Assembly (NCBI GenBank): GCA_963792895.1
Contig: CAWBYA010000006.1
Coordinates: forward strand, 391,723-455,722
DNA length: 64,000 nucleotides
From: UBA6912 sp963792895
GTDB taxonomy: Bacteria > Actinomycetota > Acidimicrobiia > Spongiisociales > UBA5794
Direction of reading: 5' to 3'
Shown here: positions 48,930 through 57,762 of the stretch, piece after piece
Numbering within the stretch: position 1 is the stretch's first letter
How the letters are laid out: each line of letters opens with the position of its first letter
Notes under the pieces: generated by a model
The model's input: only the letters and a program-made list of their open reading frames with translations
Databases searched by the model: none
What the model was told of the DNA's origin: nothing
Position numbers and translations under genes: made by a program

Positions 48930-49744
48930 ATTGGTCGCGGGTGCGCACGATCGTGAGGACGGACCTCCGCCAGCTCTTCAAGAGCCGCGACTATTGGGGC
49001 CCGCTCATCGTCATCGCCATGCTGTTCTTCGTCGTGATCCCTGCCGTCGGGCTCTCGACCGTCACCAGGGTGCGGAGCAGCGACTTCATCGAGCAGATGA
49101 ACGGCTTGCTCGACACGCTTCCCGGATCCATCCAGGCCGGAGTGGCGGGGACCACGGCCGCGGGGCGCGCTGCATACGTGCTGGCGGTGTATCTGCTGGC
49201 ACCCATCTCTGTCGTCGTACCGCTCACCGTATCTTCGGCCGTCGGCGCCCACGCGATCGTCGGCGAGCGCGAACGAGGCACCGGCGAGTTCCTCGCCCAC
49301 GCACCGGTATCGATCCACGAGATCTACGTCGGCAAGCTCATCGCCAGCCTCATACCCGGCTATGCGGCGACGTTCGGGGGCTTCGCGATCTACTCGCTCG
49401 TGGTGAACGTCATCGCCGGGCCAACGCTCGGCGGGTGGTTCTTCCCGACGACCGGCTGGTGGATGCTCATCCTGTGGGTACTTCCCCCCTTCCTCGCCGT
49501 CGCCCTCGCCATCATCGTGTGGGTCTCCGGCCGGATGCGGAGCACGGCTGCGTCGCAGCAGGCGGCGAGCCTCGTTTCACTTCCCGTCATCCTGCTCGCC
49601 TACGGCGTTGCCGGCGGGGTCGTGGCCAACCCGACACGTGGTGCTTTCGTCATCGGAGCCGTGGCCTGGGCGATAGCGATCGTGGCTCTCGGCGCGGGCG
49701 CCAAGGCATTCGATCGCGAGCGGTTGCTCGGCTTTGGCGACTGA
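48926..49744 (+). CDS. ABC-2 type permease
   Basis: 272-aa membrane subunit with six TM segments: an N-terminal cytoplasmic VRTIVRTDLRQLFKSRDYWGPLIVIAMLFFVVIPAV, an extracytoplasmic loop, LAVYLLAPISVVVPLTVSSAVGAHAIVGERERGTGEFLAHAPVSIHEIYVGKLIASLIPGYAATFGGFAIY, and further helices. 'GERERGT.E.L...P.S..ei..GK' is the ABC-2 permease motif. It is coupled to the ATPase upstream and converges with a second export pair. Confidence 0.87.
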   Translation: MNWSRVRTIVRTDLRQLFKSRDYWGPLIVIAMLFFVVIPAVGLSTVTRVRSSDFIEQMNGLLDTLPGSIQAGVAGTTAAGRAAYVLAVYLLAPISVVVPLTVSSAVGAHAIVGERERGTGEFLAHAPVSIHEIYVGKLIASLIPGYAATFGGFAIYSLVVNVIAGPTLGGWFFPTTGWWMLILWVLPPFLAVALAIIVWVSGRMRSTAASQQAASLVSLPVILLAYGVAGGVVANPTRGAFVIGAVAWAIAIVALGAGAKAFDRERLLGFGD

Positions 49745-49755
49745 CGCCTGCCGCC

Positions 49756-50610
49756 TCAGACGGACGCGGGTTGGCGGCGCCGGCCACGTCTCCTGCGACC
49801 GGTGCGCTCGCTGCTGCGCGGCTCCCACTTGAAGTAGCGGATGGCAAGCACCATCGCGCCTGCGCCCCACAGCGCCATCACCGCCAAATGATCCCACTGG
49901 AAATGGTCGAGCCACGACGCCTTCGAAGCCACCACCTGCGGGTTGAATGCATCCTGGAACGCCACCACGAAGTGTTTGAGGGGAAAGATGTCGGCGACGA
50001 CGCTCAGCCAGCTGGGTGCGTTTGCGCTGGGGGGGATGAACACGTCCGAGATGAAGGCGAGCGGCAGCAGCGTGGCATTGGCGATGGCCGGAGTCGAGTC
50101 CCCGTCGGGGGCGAGCGCCGCAACCAACATGCCGAGGGCCGCGAAGCAGCCGACGCCGACCAGGAATGTCACGACGACCGACGGGAACGATTCACCGAAG
50201 ATTCGTACCCCGTACAACAGCACGCCGACGCCAAGCATGATGGTGACCGAGACGGCGGCGAGATACGTTGCCGAGCCGATACGGCCCACGATGTACACCC
50301 AGGGCGGCAGCGGCGTCCCCCTCACCCGCTTGAGGATCCCCTCGTCGCGACTGATCGCCGTTGTGATCGCCAGGTTGGTGTAGGTGGCAGACACCGCACC
50401 GAACACTGCGAGCGACGGTGCGTAGAACTGGGCGGTGGTGACGCCGAGCTCCGCGATGTCGTCGTTGCCGAACACGAGCGTGAACACGAAGAGGAACATG
50501 AGCGGGAACGCCAGGGTGAAGAACGCAGACGCCGGCGTGCGCCAGAAGATCGTGTTCTGATAGCGGACCTGCCGCCACACCAAGCTGCCGAGCGTTGGCC
50601 GGCCGCTCAT
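49756..50610 (-). CDS. ABC-2 type permease (DrrB-like)
   Basis: 284 aa. LVWRQVRYQNTIFWRTPASAFFTLAFPLMFLFVFTLVFG begins the membrane domain; AVSATYTNLAITTAISRDEGILKRVRGTPLPPWVYIVGRIGSATYLAAVSV is the ABC-2/DrrB EAA-like loop (REtGilKR.rgTPlp), and FISDVFIPPSANAPSWLSVVADIFPLKHFVVAFQDAFNP follows. A basic tail (RSSERTGRRRRGRRR) ends the protein. ATG 50610 overlaps the ATPase stop by ATGA. A daunorubicin-type exporter, substrate unknown. Confidence 0.9.
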   Translation of the reverse strand: MSGRPTLGSLVWRQVRYQNTIFWRTPASAFFTLAFPLMFLFVFTLVFGNDDIAELGVTTAQFYAPSLAVFGAVSATYTNLAITTAISRDEGILKRVRGTPLPPWVYIVGRIGSATYLAAVSVTIMLGVGVLLYGVRIFGESFPSVVVTFLVGVGCFAALGMLVAALAPDGDSTPAIANATLLPLAFISDVFIPPSANAPSWLSVVADIFPLKHFVVAFQDAFNPQVVASKASWLDHFQWDHLAVMALWGAGAMVLAIRYFKWEPRSSERTGRRRRGRRRQPASV

Positions 50611-51506
50611 GAGTCCTCTCCTGCCAGCTCGAGGTACACGTCCTCGAGCGAAGGGCGCGACACGGTGAGGCCGTCGAGGACCATGCCACGGTCGAGCGCC
50701 CAGGCGGTGAGCCGGTGCAGGACCCGCGTCGGCTCCGCCGTGCGCACCCGGATGAACCCCTCAGGGGCTGCCGTGGCCTCGATGCCCTCCGGCAGCCGGA
50801 CCGGGCCCGCGGGCACTCGGAACGTGATGAGGGAGGATGCATCCGCCCTCCCGCCGAGCGAGTCGGGCGCACCCTCTGCCACGATCTCGCCTTTGGCGAT
50901 GACTGCGACACGGTCGGCGAGATTCTGCGCCTCGTCCATGTAGTGGGTGGTGAGCAGGATCGTCTTGCCGAGGCTCCGCAGGCTGTCGATGATGGTCCAC
51001 GCCTGACGGCGCGCCGAGGGATCGAAACCGGTCGTTGGCTCGTCGAGGAACAACAGGTCCGGATCGCCGACCAGCCCGAGCGCCAGTTCGAGCCTGCGGC
51101 GCTGGCCACCCGAGAGCGTCTTGATGCGGCTGCGTGCCTTGTCGCCGAGGCCCACCAGCTCGATGAGCTCGCCGGGCGGGCGGCGGTGCGGATACATGGA
51201 GCCGTACAGGCGAAGCGCCTCGGTGACGGTGAGTTGGTTCTCGATCGCCTGCTCCTGGAGCACGATGCCGATGCGCTCGCGGAAGCTGCGGCCCCCCACC
51301 TCAGGGTCGTAGCCGAGGACCGTGACCTCACCGGAGGAGCGAGGCCGATGACCCTCGAGGATCTCAACGGTCGTCGACTTGCCGGCACCGTTGGGGCCAA
51401 GCAGCGCAAACACCTCGCCGGCTCGCACCGAAAGGTCGATGCCGGCCACGGCGTGCACCGAGCCGTAGCTCTTGTGGAGCCCGCGCACGTCTATCGCAGC
51501 CGGCAT
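50607..51506 (-). CDS. ABC-2 exporter ATP-binding protein (DrrA-like)
   Basis: 299 aa from ATG 51506 with GAGGGAGAG upstream. Walker A LLGPNGAGKSTTVEILEGHRPRSSGEVTVLG, GIVLQEQAIENQLTVTEAL, signature LSGGQRRRLELALGLV, Walker B LLFLDEPTTGFDPSARR and LLTTHYMDEAQNLADRV. The C-terminal GLTVSRPSLEDVYLELAGED is the usual DrrA tail. Forms an exporter with the next gene. Confidence 0.93.
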   Translation of the reverse strand: MPAAIDVRGLHKSYGSVHAVAGIDLSVRAGEVFALLGPNGAGKSTTVEILEGHRPRSSGEVTVLGYDPEVGGRSFRERIGIVLQEQAIENQLTVTEALRLYGSMYPHRRPPGELIELVGLGDKARSRIKTLSGGQRRRLELALGLVGDPDLLFLDEPTTGFDPSARRQAWTIIDSLRSLGKTILLTTHYMDEAQNLADRVAVIAKGEIVAEGAPDSLGGRADASSLITFRVPAGPVRLPEGIEATAAPEGFIRVRTAEPTRVLHRLTAWALDRGMVLDGLTVSRPSLEDVYLELAGEDS

Positions 51507-51564
51507 GACGCTCTCCCTCGGCAGGCGGACGAGCTCACGCGGACCACGGCACGGAACACACCCC

Positions 51565-52433
51565 TCACTCGACCCAGCGCGTTGGCCGGTCGCGCAGGTC
51601 GGAGAAGCCGAGCTCGTCACACAATCCGAGGAACCGCTCCCGAGGGGCGCCGTGCCACTCGAGATCGGCGAGCGACTCGGGCAGCGGAACATCGCGGCGC
51701 AGCTCGGCAAGGAAGCGATAGAGCAGAGCCTCGCCTATCCGCTCTCGAAGCGTTGCCGCAAGCTTCTCGGCGCCGCGGACCTGCACCTGCCATTGCGACA
51801 CCTCGAGAGGGATCCCTTCCAGCTTCCCGTAGCGGGCCAGGACGGCCGCAGCGGACTTGGCGCCCCAACCGGGAAGGCCGGGGTAGCCATCTGCGCTGTC
51901 GCCGACAAGGGCGAGGTAGTCGGGTATCGACTCTGGTTCGACGCCGAACTTCTCGACGACCCCGGCCCGGTCCATGAACGTGCGAGTGCGCACGTTGTAG
52001 CCGACGATCTTCGGGTGCCCGTACAGCTGCGCCATGTCCTTGTCCGGGGTCAACACCACGACCTGCTCCACGTCGTCCACCCACCGGTGGCGGCGGTTGC
52101 CAGCGCATCATCGGTCTCGTACTCGTACATCGGCCACACCGTCACACCAATGCTGCGCAGCGCCCGCTCCGCCAGCGGAAACTGCTCGAGCAGCGCCTCT
52201 TCGATGCCAGCGCCGGTCTTGTAGCCCGGGTAGACGTCGTTGCGGAACGACTCGATGATCGAGTCGAAGGCGGCGGCAACGTGGGTCACACCCGGTTCGG
52301 ACAGGAGAAAGAGCGTCGAGGCGAGGATTCCGCGAATCGCGCCCACTTCACGCCCGTCGGGCGCCTCGCGCTTCGGCGCCCCGAAATACGACCGGAACAG
52401 CTCGTAGGTGCCGTCGATGACGTGGAGCTTCAC
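51565..52433 (-). CDS. 5'-3' exonuclease (PolA N-terminal/FEN type), frameshifted
   Basis: Stand-alone flap/5' nuclease. From GTG 52433: MKLHVIDGTYELFRSYFGAP, AAAFDSIIESFRNDVYPGYKTG, MYEYETDDALATAA, the metal-binding acidic residues of the N-terminal half. The frame breaks near 52075; the remainder is VDDVEQVVVLTPDKDMAQLYG..., PDYLALVGDSADGYPGLPGWGAKSAAAVLARYGKLEGIP (the helix-hairpin-helix and second acidic cluster). One missing base restores a roughly 290-aa exonuclease. GTG 52433 is fixed by TAGGGT 6 nt upstream. Confidence 0.85.
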
Positions 52434-52439
52434 ACCGGA

Positions 52440-52449
52440 ACCCTAATCT
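52440..52449. promoter_or_regulatory. overlapping divergent leaderless -10 boxes
   Basis: Reverse strand TAGGGT (52440-52445) lies 6 nt before GTG 52433; forward strand TAATCT (52444-52449) lies 7 nt before ATG 52457. The two boxes share the central TA, and the whole space between the divergent start codons is only 23 bp. Confidence 0.6.
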
Positions 52450-52456
52450 CCGAGCG

Positions 52457-52978
52457 ATGAACCGCCAGAGAGTGCCGAGCATCGCCGGGCAGGCGGCGCT
52501 GGTGAGCCCCTTGTTCTCCAGCCGGTGGCGCCTCGTGCAGGACGGTCGAGTCATCGCCGACCTCCGCCGGCTTGGCCGCATCTACGTCACGACGGCCGAC
52601 CTCGGCCCTGCCGGCCGTCTGGTGATGGAGCCCGCGGGCCAGGGCACTGTTCGTGCGATGGACGACGAGGGCCGGGAAGTTGCCAAGATCGTGCGCACCT
52701 CATGGCTGGGCCGGAGCTTCGAGATCACCGGGTCCGGCTACCAGTACGACCTGGTGAGCGATCGCCGCCCGCGTCGCTGGCACATCGCCATTGCGGGCGC
52801 ACCGATCACAGAGATCGCCGGCTCACTCCTGTCGTACAACAACGTGATGGTGAACAGCTCGCTGGCCGTGCCGGTGCCGGCCGTCCTCCTTGCGTGGCAT
52901 GTGGTGGCCCGCCCATGGGAGGCCGCCGCGGAGCCGCGTGGGTTGCTGCCCGTCGCACAGATACGGGACGGGTCATGA
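52457..52978 (+). CDS. hypothetical protein, LURP-one/tubby-like beta barrel
   Basis: 173 aa. A run of beta strands reading GRVIADLRRLGRIYVTTADLGPAGRLVMEPAGQGTVRAMDDEGREVAKIVRTSWLGRSFEITGSGYQYDLVSDRRPRRWHIAIAGAPITEIAGSLLSYNNVMVNSS, then a hydrophobic helix (LAVPVPAVLLAWHVVA). The pattern resembles LURP-one/scramblase-type C-terminal barrels; the assignment is structural guesswork. It starts leaderless at ATG 52457 and overlaps the sulfurtransferase start by ATGA. Confidence 0.6.
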   Translation: MNRQRVPSIAGQAALVSPLFSSRWRLVQDGRVIADLRRLGRIYVTTADLGPAGRLVMEPAGQGTVRAMDDEGREVAKIVRTSWLGRSFEITGSGYQYDLVSDRRPRRWHIAIAGAPITEIAGSLLSYNNVMVNSSLAVPVPAVLLAWHVVARPWEAAAEPRGLLPVAQIRDGS

Positions 52979-53827
52979 GCGACGTGTCGCTCCCACTCGT
53001 TGCTGTCAGCGAGCTGCGCCGGGCGGGCGGCTCCGACCGGCTGCGCATCGTCGACTGCCGGTTTGCGCTCGACGAAGCCGGAGGCCGGACGACGCGCCTA
53101 CGCAGCGGGCCACGTGCCTGGTGCGATCTACCTCTCGCTCGATTCCGACCTCTCGGCGCCGGAGGGGCCCGGCCGCCATCCGCTCCCTGAAGCTCACGCC
53201 TTTGCTGCCCGCCTCGGCGAGCTCGGAATCGGCAATGGGGACACCGTCGTCGCCTACGACGATTCCGGGGGTGCATACGCATCCCGGTTGTGGTGGATGC
53301 TGCGATCGCTCGGCCACGATCAGGCTGGGGTGCTCGATGGCGGCTGGTCCGCTTGGGTGTCCGCCGGGGGCCCATCGACAACGGAGATCCCCGATCGACC
53401 TTCCACCGAGTTCACCGGACCAGCGAAGTGGAATGGGGTCGTTGATCGGCGAGGGCTGTCGTTGATGCTCGGAGAGATCACGCTGGTCGACGCCCGTTCA
53501 GGCGAGCGCTACAGGGGCGAAGTCGAGCCGTACGACCCGATCGCCGGCCACATCCCCACGGCCCACAGCCTTCCGTATGCAGACAACCTCGATGATGAAC
53601 GGAAGTTCTTGGCGCTCCCTGTGCTGCGAACTCGCTTCGCCCACATCGACGAGCCCATCGTCGTCTACTGCGGCAGCGGAGTCACGGCGTGCCACGACAT
53701 CCTCGCCATGCAGCTCGCCGGTATCGACGACGCCCTGCTCTACCCGGGATCGTGGTCCGACTGGTCCACGTCCGGAGGGGCAGTCGAAATCGGTCCCGAC
53801 CCCCGCAACCCGCACGGAGGGCGATGA
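52975..53827 (+). CDS. sseA: thiosulfate/3-mercaptopyruvate sulfurtransferase, frameshifted
   Basis: Two-rhodanese-domain enzyme moving sulfane sulfur from thiosulfate or mercaptopyruvate. From ATG 52975: SLPLVAVSELRRAGGSDRLRIVDCRFALDEAGG; the frame breaks near 53090, and RAYAAGHVPGAIYLSLDSDLSAPEGPGRHPLPEAHAFAARLGELGIGNGDTVVAYDDSGGAYASRLWWMLRSLGH continues in another. The second domain has ITLVDARSGERYRGEVEPYDPIAGHIPTAHSLPY and the active-site loop VYCGSGVTACHDILAM (Cys). Coupled to the response regulator by ATGA. Confidence 0.87.
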
Positions 53828-54519
53828 TCGGCGGCAGGAGCGCTCACATCGTGGTCGTCGATGACGACCCGGACCTGAGAGGCGTCATCCGCGACGTGCT
53901 GGTCGAGGACGGCTTCAAGGTCACTGCGGTCGCCGACGGAGAGTCACTGCTCGGCCTGCTGCCCGGGCACCACCCCGACCTGGTGGTACTCGATCTGGTG
54001 TTGCCCGGCGTCCACGGTCTCGAGGTGCTGCGCAAACTCCAAGAGCACGGCCGGGTTCCGACGATCATCGTCAGCGGCAAGGGTGCGGAGTCCGACCGCA
54101 TCGTCGGTCTCGAGCTCGGCGCCGACGACTATCTGGTGAAGCCCTTCTCCCACCGTGAGCTCCTCGCCAGGGTGCACGCTGTGCTGCGTCGCAGCGTCGA
54201 ACCGGCAATCGCCGAAGTCCTCGACTTCGGCGGGGTCCGGATCGACCTCAAGAGCCGGGACGTGGTCGTCGACGGGCGGACCGCCGAGCTCACGGCCCTC
54301 GAGTTCGACCTGCTGGCGTTCCTCGCCGCGTCGCCGCGCCAGGTGTTCTCCGCCGAGGTGCTGCTCGACCGGGTGTGGGGGTCGTCGGCGGAGTGGCAGA
54401 CGACGGCAACGGTCAGCGAGCACATCCACAGGCTCCGTCGCAAGATCGAGGCCGACCCGGCAAGGCCAAGCCGGATCGAGACCATGCGTGGTGCCGGCTA
54501 CCGATTCGTACCCGACTGA
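53824..54519 (+). CDS. OmpR-family response regulator
   Basis: 231 aa. The receiver domain (residues 8-120) has the acidic pair DDD 13-15, phosphoacceptor Asp57 (LVVLDLVLPG), Thr/Ser in TIIVSGKG and Lys in DYLVKPFSHREL. The winged-helix output follows (RIDLKSRDVVVDGRTAELTALEFDLLAFLAASPRQVFSAEVLLDRVWG...TATVSEHIHRLRRKIEADPARPSRIETMRGAGYRF). It overlaps the sulfurtransferase stop and is followed 118 bp later by a hybrid kinase, its probable partner. Confidence 0.93.
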   Translation: MIGGRSAHIVVVDDDPDLRGVIRDVLVEDGFKVTAVADGESLLGLLPGHHPDLVVLDLVLPGVHGLEVLRKLQEHGRVPTIIVSGKGAESDRIVGLELGADDYLVKPFSHRELLARVHAVLRRSVEPAIAEVLDFGGVRIDLKSRDVVVDGRTAELTALEFDLLAFLAASPRQVFSAEVLLDRVWGSSAEWQTTATVSEHIHRLRRKIEADPARPSRIETMRGAGYRFVPD

Positions 54520-54637
54520 GGCTCACGAGGTCGTTGAAGGTCCGTTGAGCTCGACGAGAGCATCGGTTGACCACCGGCAGCCATGATGGGTGCAGAAACG
54601 CCCGGTGCGGGAGACCGGATCGGGGAGTTGAGTGCAA

Positions 54638-56536
54638 ATGGGGTTGAGTGATATGCCTGGATGGTCGAGAGAGGGCGGTGCGCAGGACCCGGCGAGCTCT
54701 CCGCTGCGGGCTCTCGTGGCCGGGTTCCCCGGTGCTGCCGCACACATCTCCGGCGATCAGATCTGGCTGAATGCCCACGCCGAGGCGATCGTGGGGTATT
54801 CGGCGGATGAGCTGACCACGCTCGACGCCTGGGGCGACGCCATCTACCGGGACAACGAGCCGGAGGCCCGCGAGATCTACCTCGCCGCCAGGGCCGCCGG
54901 ATTCCCCCAGCCGGAAGTGTTGACCGTGATCCGCAAGGATGGCACCCCTCGGCTACTGGAGTTCAGCGCCTACTCGGGCATGGACCAGGAGGTGTGGGTG
55001 CTGCGAGACATCACCGACACCCGTCGCGCCGAGCAGGAGCTGCGTGACCGCGAGCAACGGCTTCAGGTCGCTGTGGCGACGGCCGGTCTCGGCACGTGGG
55101 AGTGGGACGTCGACGCCGGCAAGTTCACCGGCGACGCAACAACGCGGCGTATGTTCGGGGTCGGCTCCGGGTCGGCTGCATTCGCCGACTACACCGCATG
55201 CGTGCTGGCCGACGATCGGGCTCGCTTCGTCGAGGCCATCACTGCTGCGATCGATCGCCGTTCGGCGTTCGATGTCGAGCTTCGCGTCCGTGCCGACCAC
55301 GGAAGGAATCGCTGGCTCCGGATGCACGGCAAGGTGGTCGATGACAGCACCACGGGACGCATTCGGCTGATCGGGGCCGTCCATGACATCGACTCCTACA
55401 AGCGGCTCGATGAGAGGCTCGTCCACGCCGCTCGTATGGAATCGCTCGGCCAGCTCGCCGGCGGCGTTGCCCATGATTTCAACAACCTGCTCGCCGTCAT
55501 CGGTGGGCAGGTGGAGTTCGTTGGCAAGGAACCGGGGCTCTCCGAGAAGGCGACGGCGCGGATAGAGTCGATCGAACGCGCCGTTGGCAAGGGCGCCGAC
55601 ATGGTGGCGAGGCTCATGGAGCTGGGCCGCTCCACAGGGGGAAAGGCTGCGGTCATCAATCTCAACGAGGTGGTCGAGTCGACCGCCGGTTCGCTCGAGC
55701 AGGTTGTGGGCGAGGACATCACCATCGAGCTCCGGCTCGACGCCGAGATCCCGTACGTGAAGTTCGACGAAGCGCGACTCTCTGCGGTCATCCTCAACCT
55801 CGCGACGAACGCACGAGACGCCATGCCGGTTGGCGGGCTCCTCCTGATCACAACTGCCAACACGCAACCGACCGCCGACGAACCCATGCACGACGACCGG
55901 CCCTGGGTTCAATTGACCGTCGAAGACACCGGTATCGGGATGGATCGAGACACCCGGCTGCGAATCTTCGAGCCGTTCTTCACGACCAAGGCTCCCGGGG
56001 TCGGCACAGGTCTGGGGCTGGCGTCTGTGTACGACGCCGTGATGGATGCCGGAGGAGCGATCGATGTCGGGTCGACACGTGGCGCAGGGACGACGTTCTC
56101 GATCGCCCTCCCGTGTACCCAGCCGATCACCGGACCACCGGACGGAGGCCACGGTGCGACCCGAGCTGTGTCGCAGGGCCAGACGATCATGGTCGTCGAG
56201 GACGACGCAGCCATCCTGGAGATCGCAGCCGACATCCTCCGGGATGCCGGGTATCGGGTCGTCGCGGCCCTCGGGCCGCACGAAGCACTCAGCTACGCAG
56301 AGGCGGGTGAGCGACCAGATCTCCTCCTCACCGATGTGGTGATGCCGGATCTATCAGGACCGAGCCTTGCGGCCCGGCTCTCCGAAGTGATTCCGGGTCT
56401 TCCGGTGCTCTACATGTCGGGATACACGTCGGTAGGACGCGGCGAGGCGCCGATGGATGATGCAGAACTCATCCGCAAGCCCTTCAGCCACAGCCAGCTC
56501 CTCGATCGCGTGGCCCAGCTCCTGCCCAAGCGGTAG
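54638..56536 (+). CDS. hybrid histidine kinase, PAS-PAS-HisKA-HATPase-REC
   Basis: 632 aa from ATG 54638 (GTG 54632 is also possible; GGGGAG lies just upstream). A first PAS (AAAHISGDQIWLNAHAEAIVGYSADELTTLDAW...) is followed by a second with PAC (QRLQVAVATAGLGTWEWDVDAGKF...RLIGAVHDID). The H-box is MESLGQLAGGVAHDFNNLLAV, His279, then the N-box ILNLATNARDAM near 385 and G-boxes VEDTGIGMD and GVGTGLGLASVYDAV. A C-terminal receiver (MVVEDDAAILEIAADILRDAGYRV) has Asp566 in LLLTDVVMPD. No TM segment, so it senses a cytoplasmic cue. Confidence 0.92.
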   Translation: MGLSDMPGWSREGGAQDPASSPLRALVAGFPGAAAHISGDQIWLNAHAEAIVGYSADELTTLDAWGDAIYRDNEPEAREIYLAARAAGFPQPEVLTVIRKDGTPRLLEFSAYSGMDQEVWVLRDITDTRRAEQELRDREQRLQVAVATAGLGTWEWDVDAGKFTGDATTRRMFGVGSGSAAFADYTACVLADDRARFVEAITAAIDRRSAFDVELRVRADHGRNRWLRMHGKVVDDSTTGRIRLIGAVHDIDSYKRLDERLVHAARMESLGQLAGGVAHDFNNLLAVIGGQVEFVGKEPGLSEKATARIESIERAVGKGADMVARLMELGRSTGGKAAVINLNEVVESTAGSLEQVVGEDITIELRLDAEIPYVKFDEARLSAVILNLATNARDAMPVGGLLLITTANTQPTADEPMHDDRPWVQLTVEDTGIGMDRDTRLRIFEPFFTTKAPGVGTGLGLASVYDAVMDAGGAIDVGSTRGAGTTFSIALPCTQPITGPPDGGHGATRAVSQGQTIMVVEDDAAILEIAADILRDAGYRVVAALGPHEALSYAEAGERPDLLLTDVVMPDLSGPSLAARLSEVIPGLPVLYMSGYTSVGRGEAPMDDAELIRKPFSHSQLLDRVAQLLPKR

Positions 56537-56543
56537 CGAGCCG

Positions 56544-57707
56544 TCAGTCGGCGCACCGCTCGCCGGCGTCGATGAACTGCACCAGATCCGCGAGGCCGCC
56601 GCCGGTCAAGGTTCCCCCGAGACCGGTGAAGCCGCCGCCCATGGAGTCGATGGTGAAGTACCAGACCTCAGGCGGGTCGAGGAACTCGAGGACCGTCCGC
56701 GACCCATAGAGGCTTTGCAGCGTCGCCACCGAGTCGTCGAGGCGGAGCCCCTCCTCGGTGCGCAGCTTCAGATCGACCCAATCACCGCTGAAGTTCGACA
56801 CCCGGTATGTGAAGAACTCGCCCTCCTCGACGATCGCATTCCGCTTGAAGAACGCCTCGAGCGTCCCCCATCGAACCACGCGGATCTCCGCACCCGGGCA
56901 GGTGCCGTACACCGAGAAACTGTCGATCCACCCAGAGTCGTCGTCCGGGTCGCCCCCGACCTCGGGATCGCCGAGCAAGGCGAGCTCGAGCAAGACCATG
57001 TCGGTTGCCATGCCGAACGTGAGGTCGCCAATGCCGTCGGGTTCGAGCAGGAAGTCCTCCGGTGATTCGGGGACCGTGGGAGTCAAGTTCAATGCCCGAC
57101 CGAGGAATGACGCCATCTGGTCCCGACGCACCGGATCGGTTGGGCAGAACTGGTCGTTGTCGGGCGGGTTGCAGCCGAGAGCCACGCCCGCCTCTGCCAA
57201 CCGGTCGATGTCTCCCTCGAAGATCGACCCGTCGTCGTCGGAGAAGGCATCTCCCGCTCCCGGGTCGTCGAAGCCGAACGCCCTCACCAAGAGTGCTGCC
57301 ATTTGTCCGCGCGTCAACGCGTCGTCCGGGCAGTAGTGGTCGTTGGCCGGCGGGTTGCAGCCGAACGTGATGCGTGCCGCGGCCAGCCGGTTGATGTCGT
57401 CCTGGAAGATCGAATCCGCATCGTCGGTGAAGAAGTCGTCAGGCGTTGCCGGCAGGCTCAGCGCTCGATTGAGGAACGCGGCCGCCTGCCCTCGGGTCAC
57501 GGCCTCCCCCGGGCAGTAGTTGGTGTTGAGCGGCGGATTGCAGCCACGGGTGATCCCAGTGTCTGCGATGGCTTCGATGTAGCCCTCGTGCACATTGCCG
57601 TCGTCGTCGTCGAACGTCCCGCCGACGGGCCGGGCAGAGGCGCCTGCCGGGACTGCGGACACGGCCAGCATCGCCAGCGCACAGACAAGAATCAGGGTTC
57701 GTCGCAC
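56544..57707 (-). CDS. exported protein with three S-layer-homology-like repeats
   Basis: 387 aa from GTG 57707 with GAGAGG upstream. Signal peptide VRRTLILVCALAMLAVSAVPAGASA. Three repeats follow, each with 'F.DDD.....DI..LA..GI..GCNPP.N..YCP...VTRGQMAAFL.RAL', at about residues 28-90, 91-150 and 151-215. The rest (DGIGDLTFGMATDMVLLELALLGDPEVGGD...WFTIDSMGGGFTGLGGTL) is an unassigned domain, with paired Cys. Repeats of this type are typical of Acidimicrobiia-like exported proteins and may bind the cell wall. Confidence 0.85.
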   Translation of the reverse strand: MRRTLILVCALAMLAVSAVPAGASARPVGGTFDDDDGNVHEGYIEAIADTGITRGCNPPLNTNYCPGEAVTRGQAAAFLNRALSLPATPDDFFTDDADSIFQDDINRLAAARITFGCNPPANDHYCPDDALTRGQMAALLVRAFGFDDPGAGDAFSDDDGSIFEGDIDRLAEAGVALGCNPPDNDQFCPTDPVRRDQMASFLGRALNLTPTVPESPEDFLLEPDGIGDLTFGMATDMVLLELALLGDPEVGGDPDDDSGWIDSFSVYGTCPGAEIRVVRWGTLEAFFKRNAIVEEGEFFTYRVSNFSGDWVDLKLRTEEGLRLDDSVATLQSLYGSRTVLEFLDPPEVWYFTIDSMGGGFTGLGGTLTGGGLADLVQFIDAGERCAD

Positions 57708-57762
57708 AGCCTCTCCCAGTTCGCGCGACGCTGAGCTTACGCCTCGCAGCTCGAGGGTGAGG

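Noticed and set aside
48009..51506. A single four-subunit ABC transporter
   Set aside because: The two ATPase-permease pairs are on opposite strands, converge tail-to-tail and have different subfamily signatures; they are better read as two exporters.
52050..52080. Selenocysteine at the TGA ending the first half of the 5'-3' exonuclease
   Set aside because: The frame after this TGA is not exonuclease; the true continuation is in another frame, so it is an indel.
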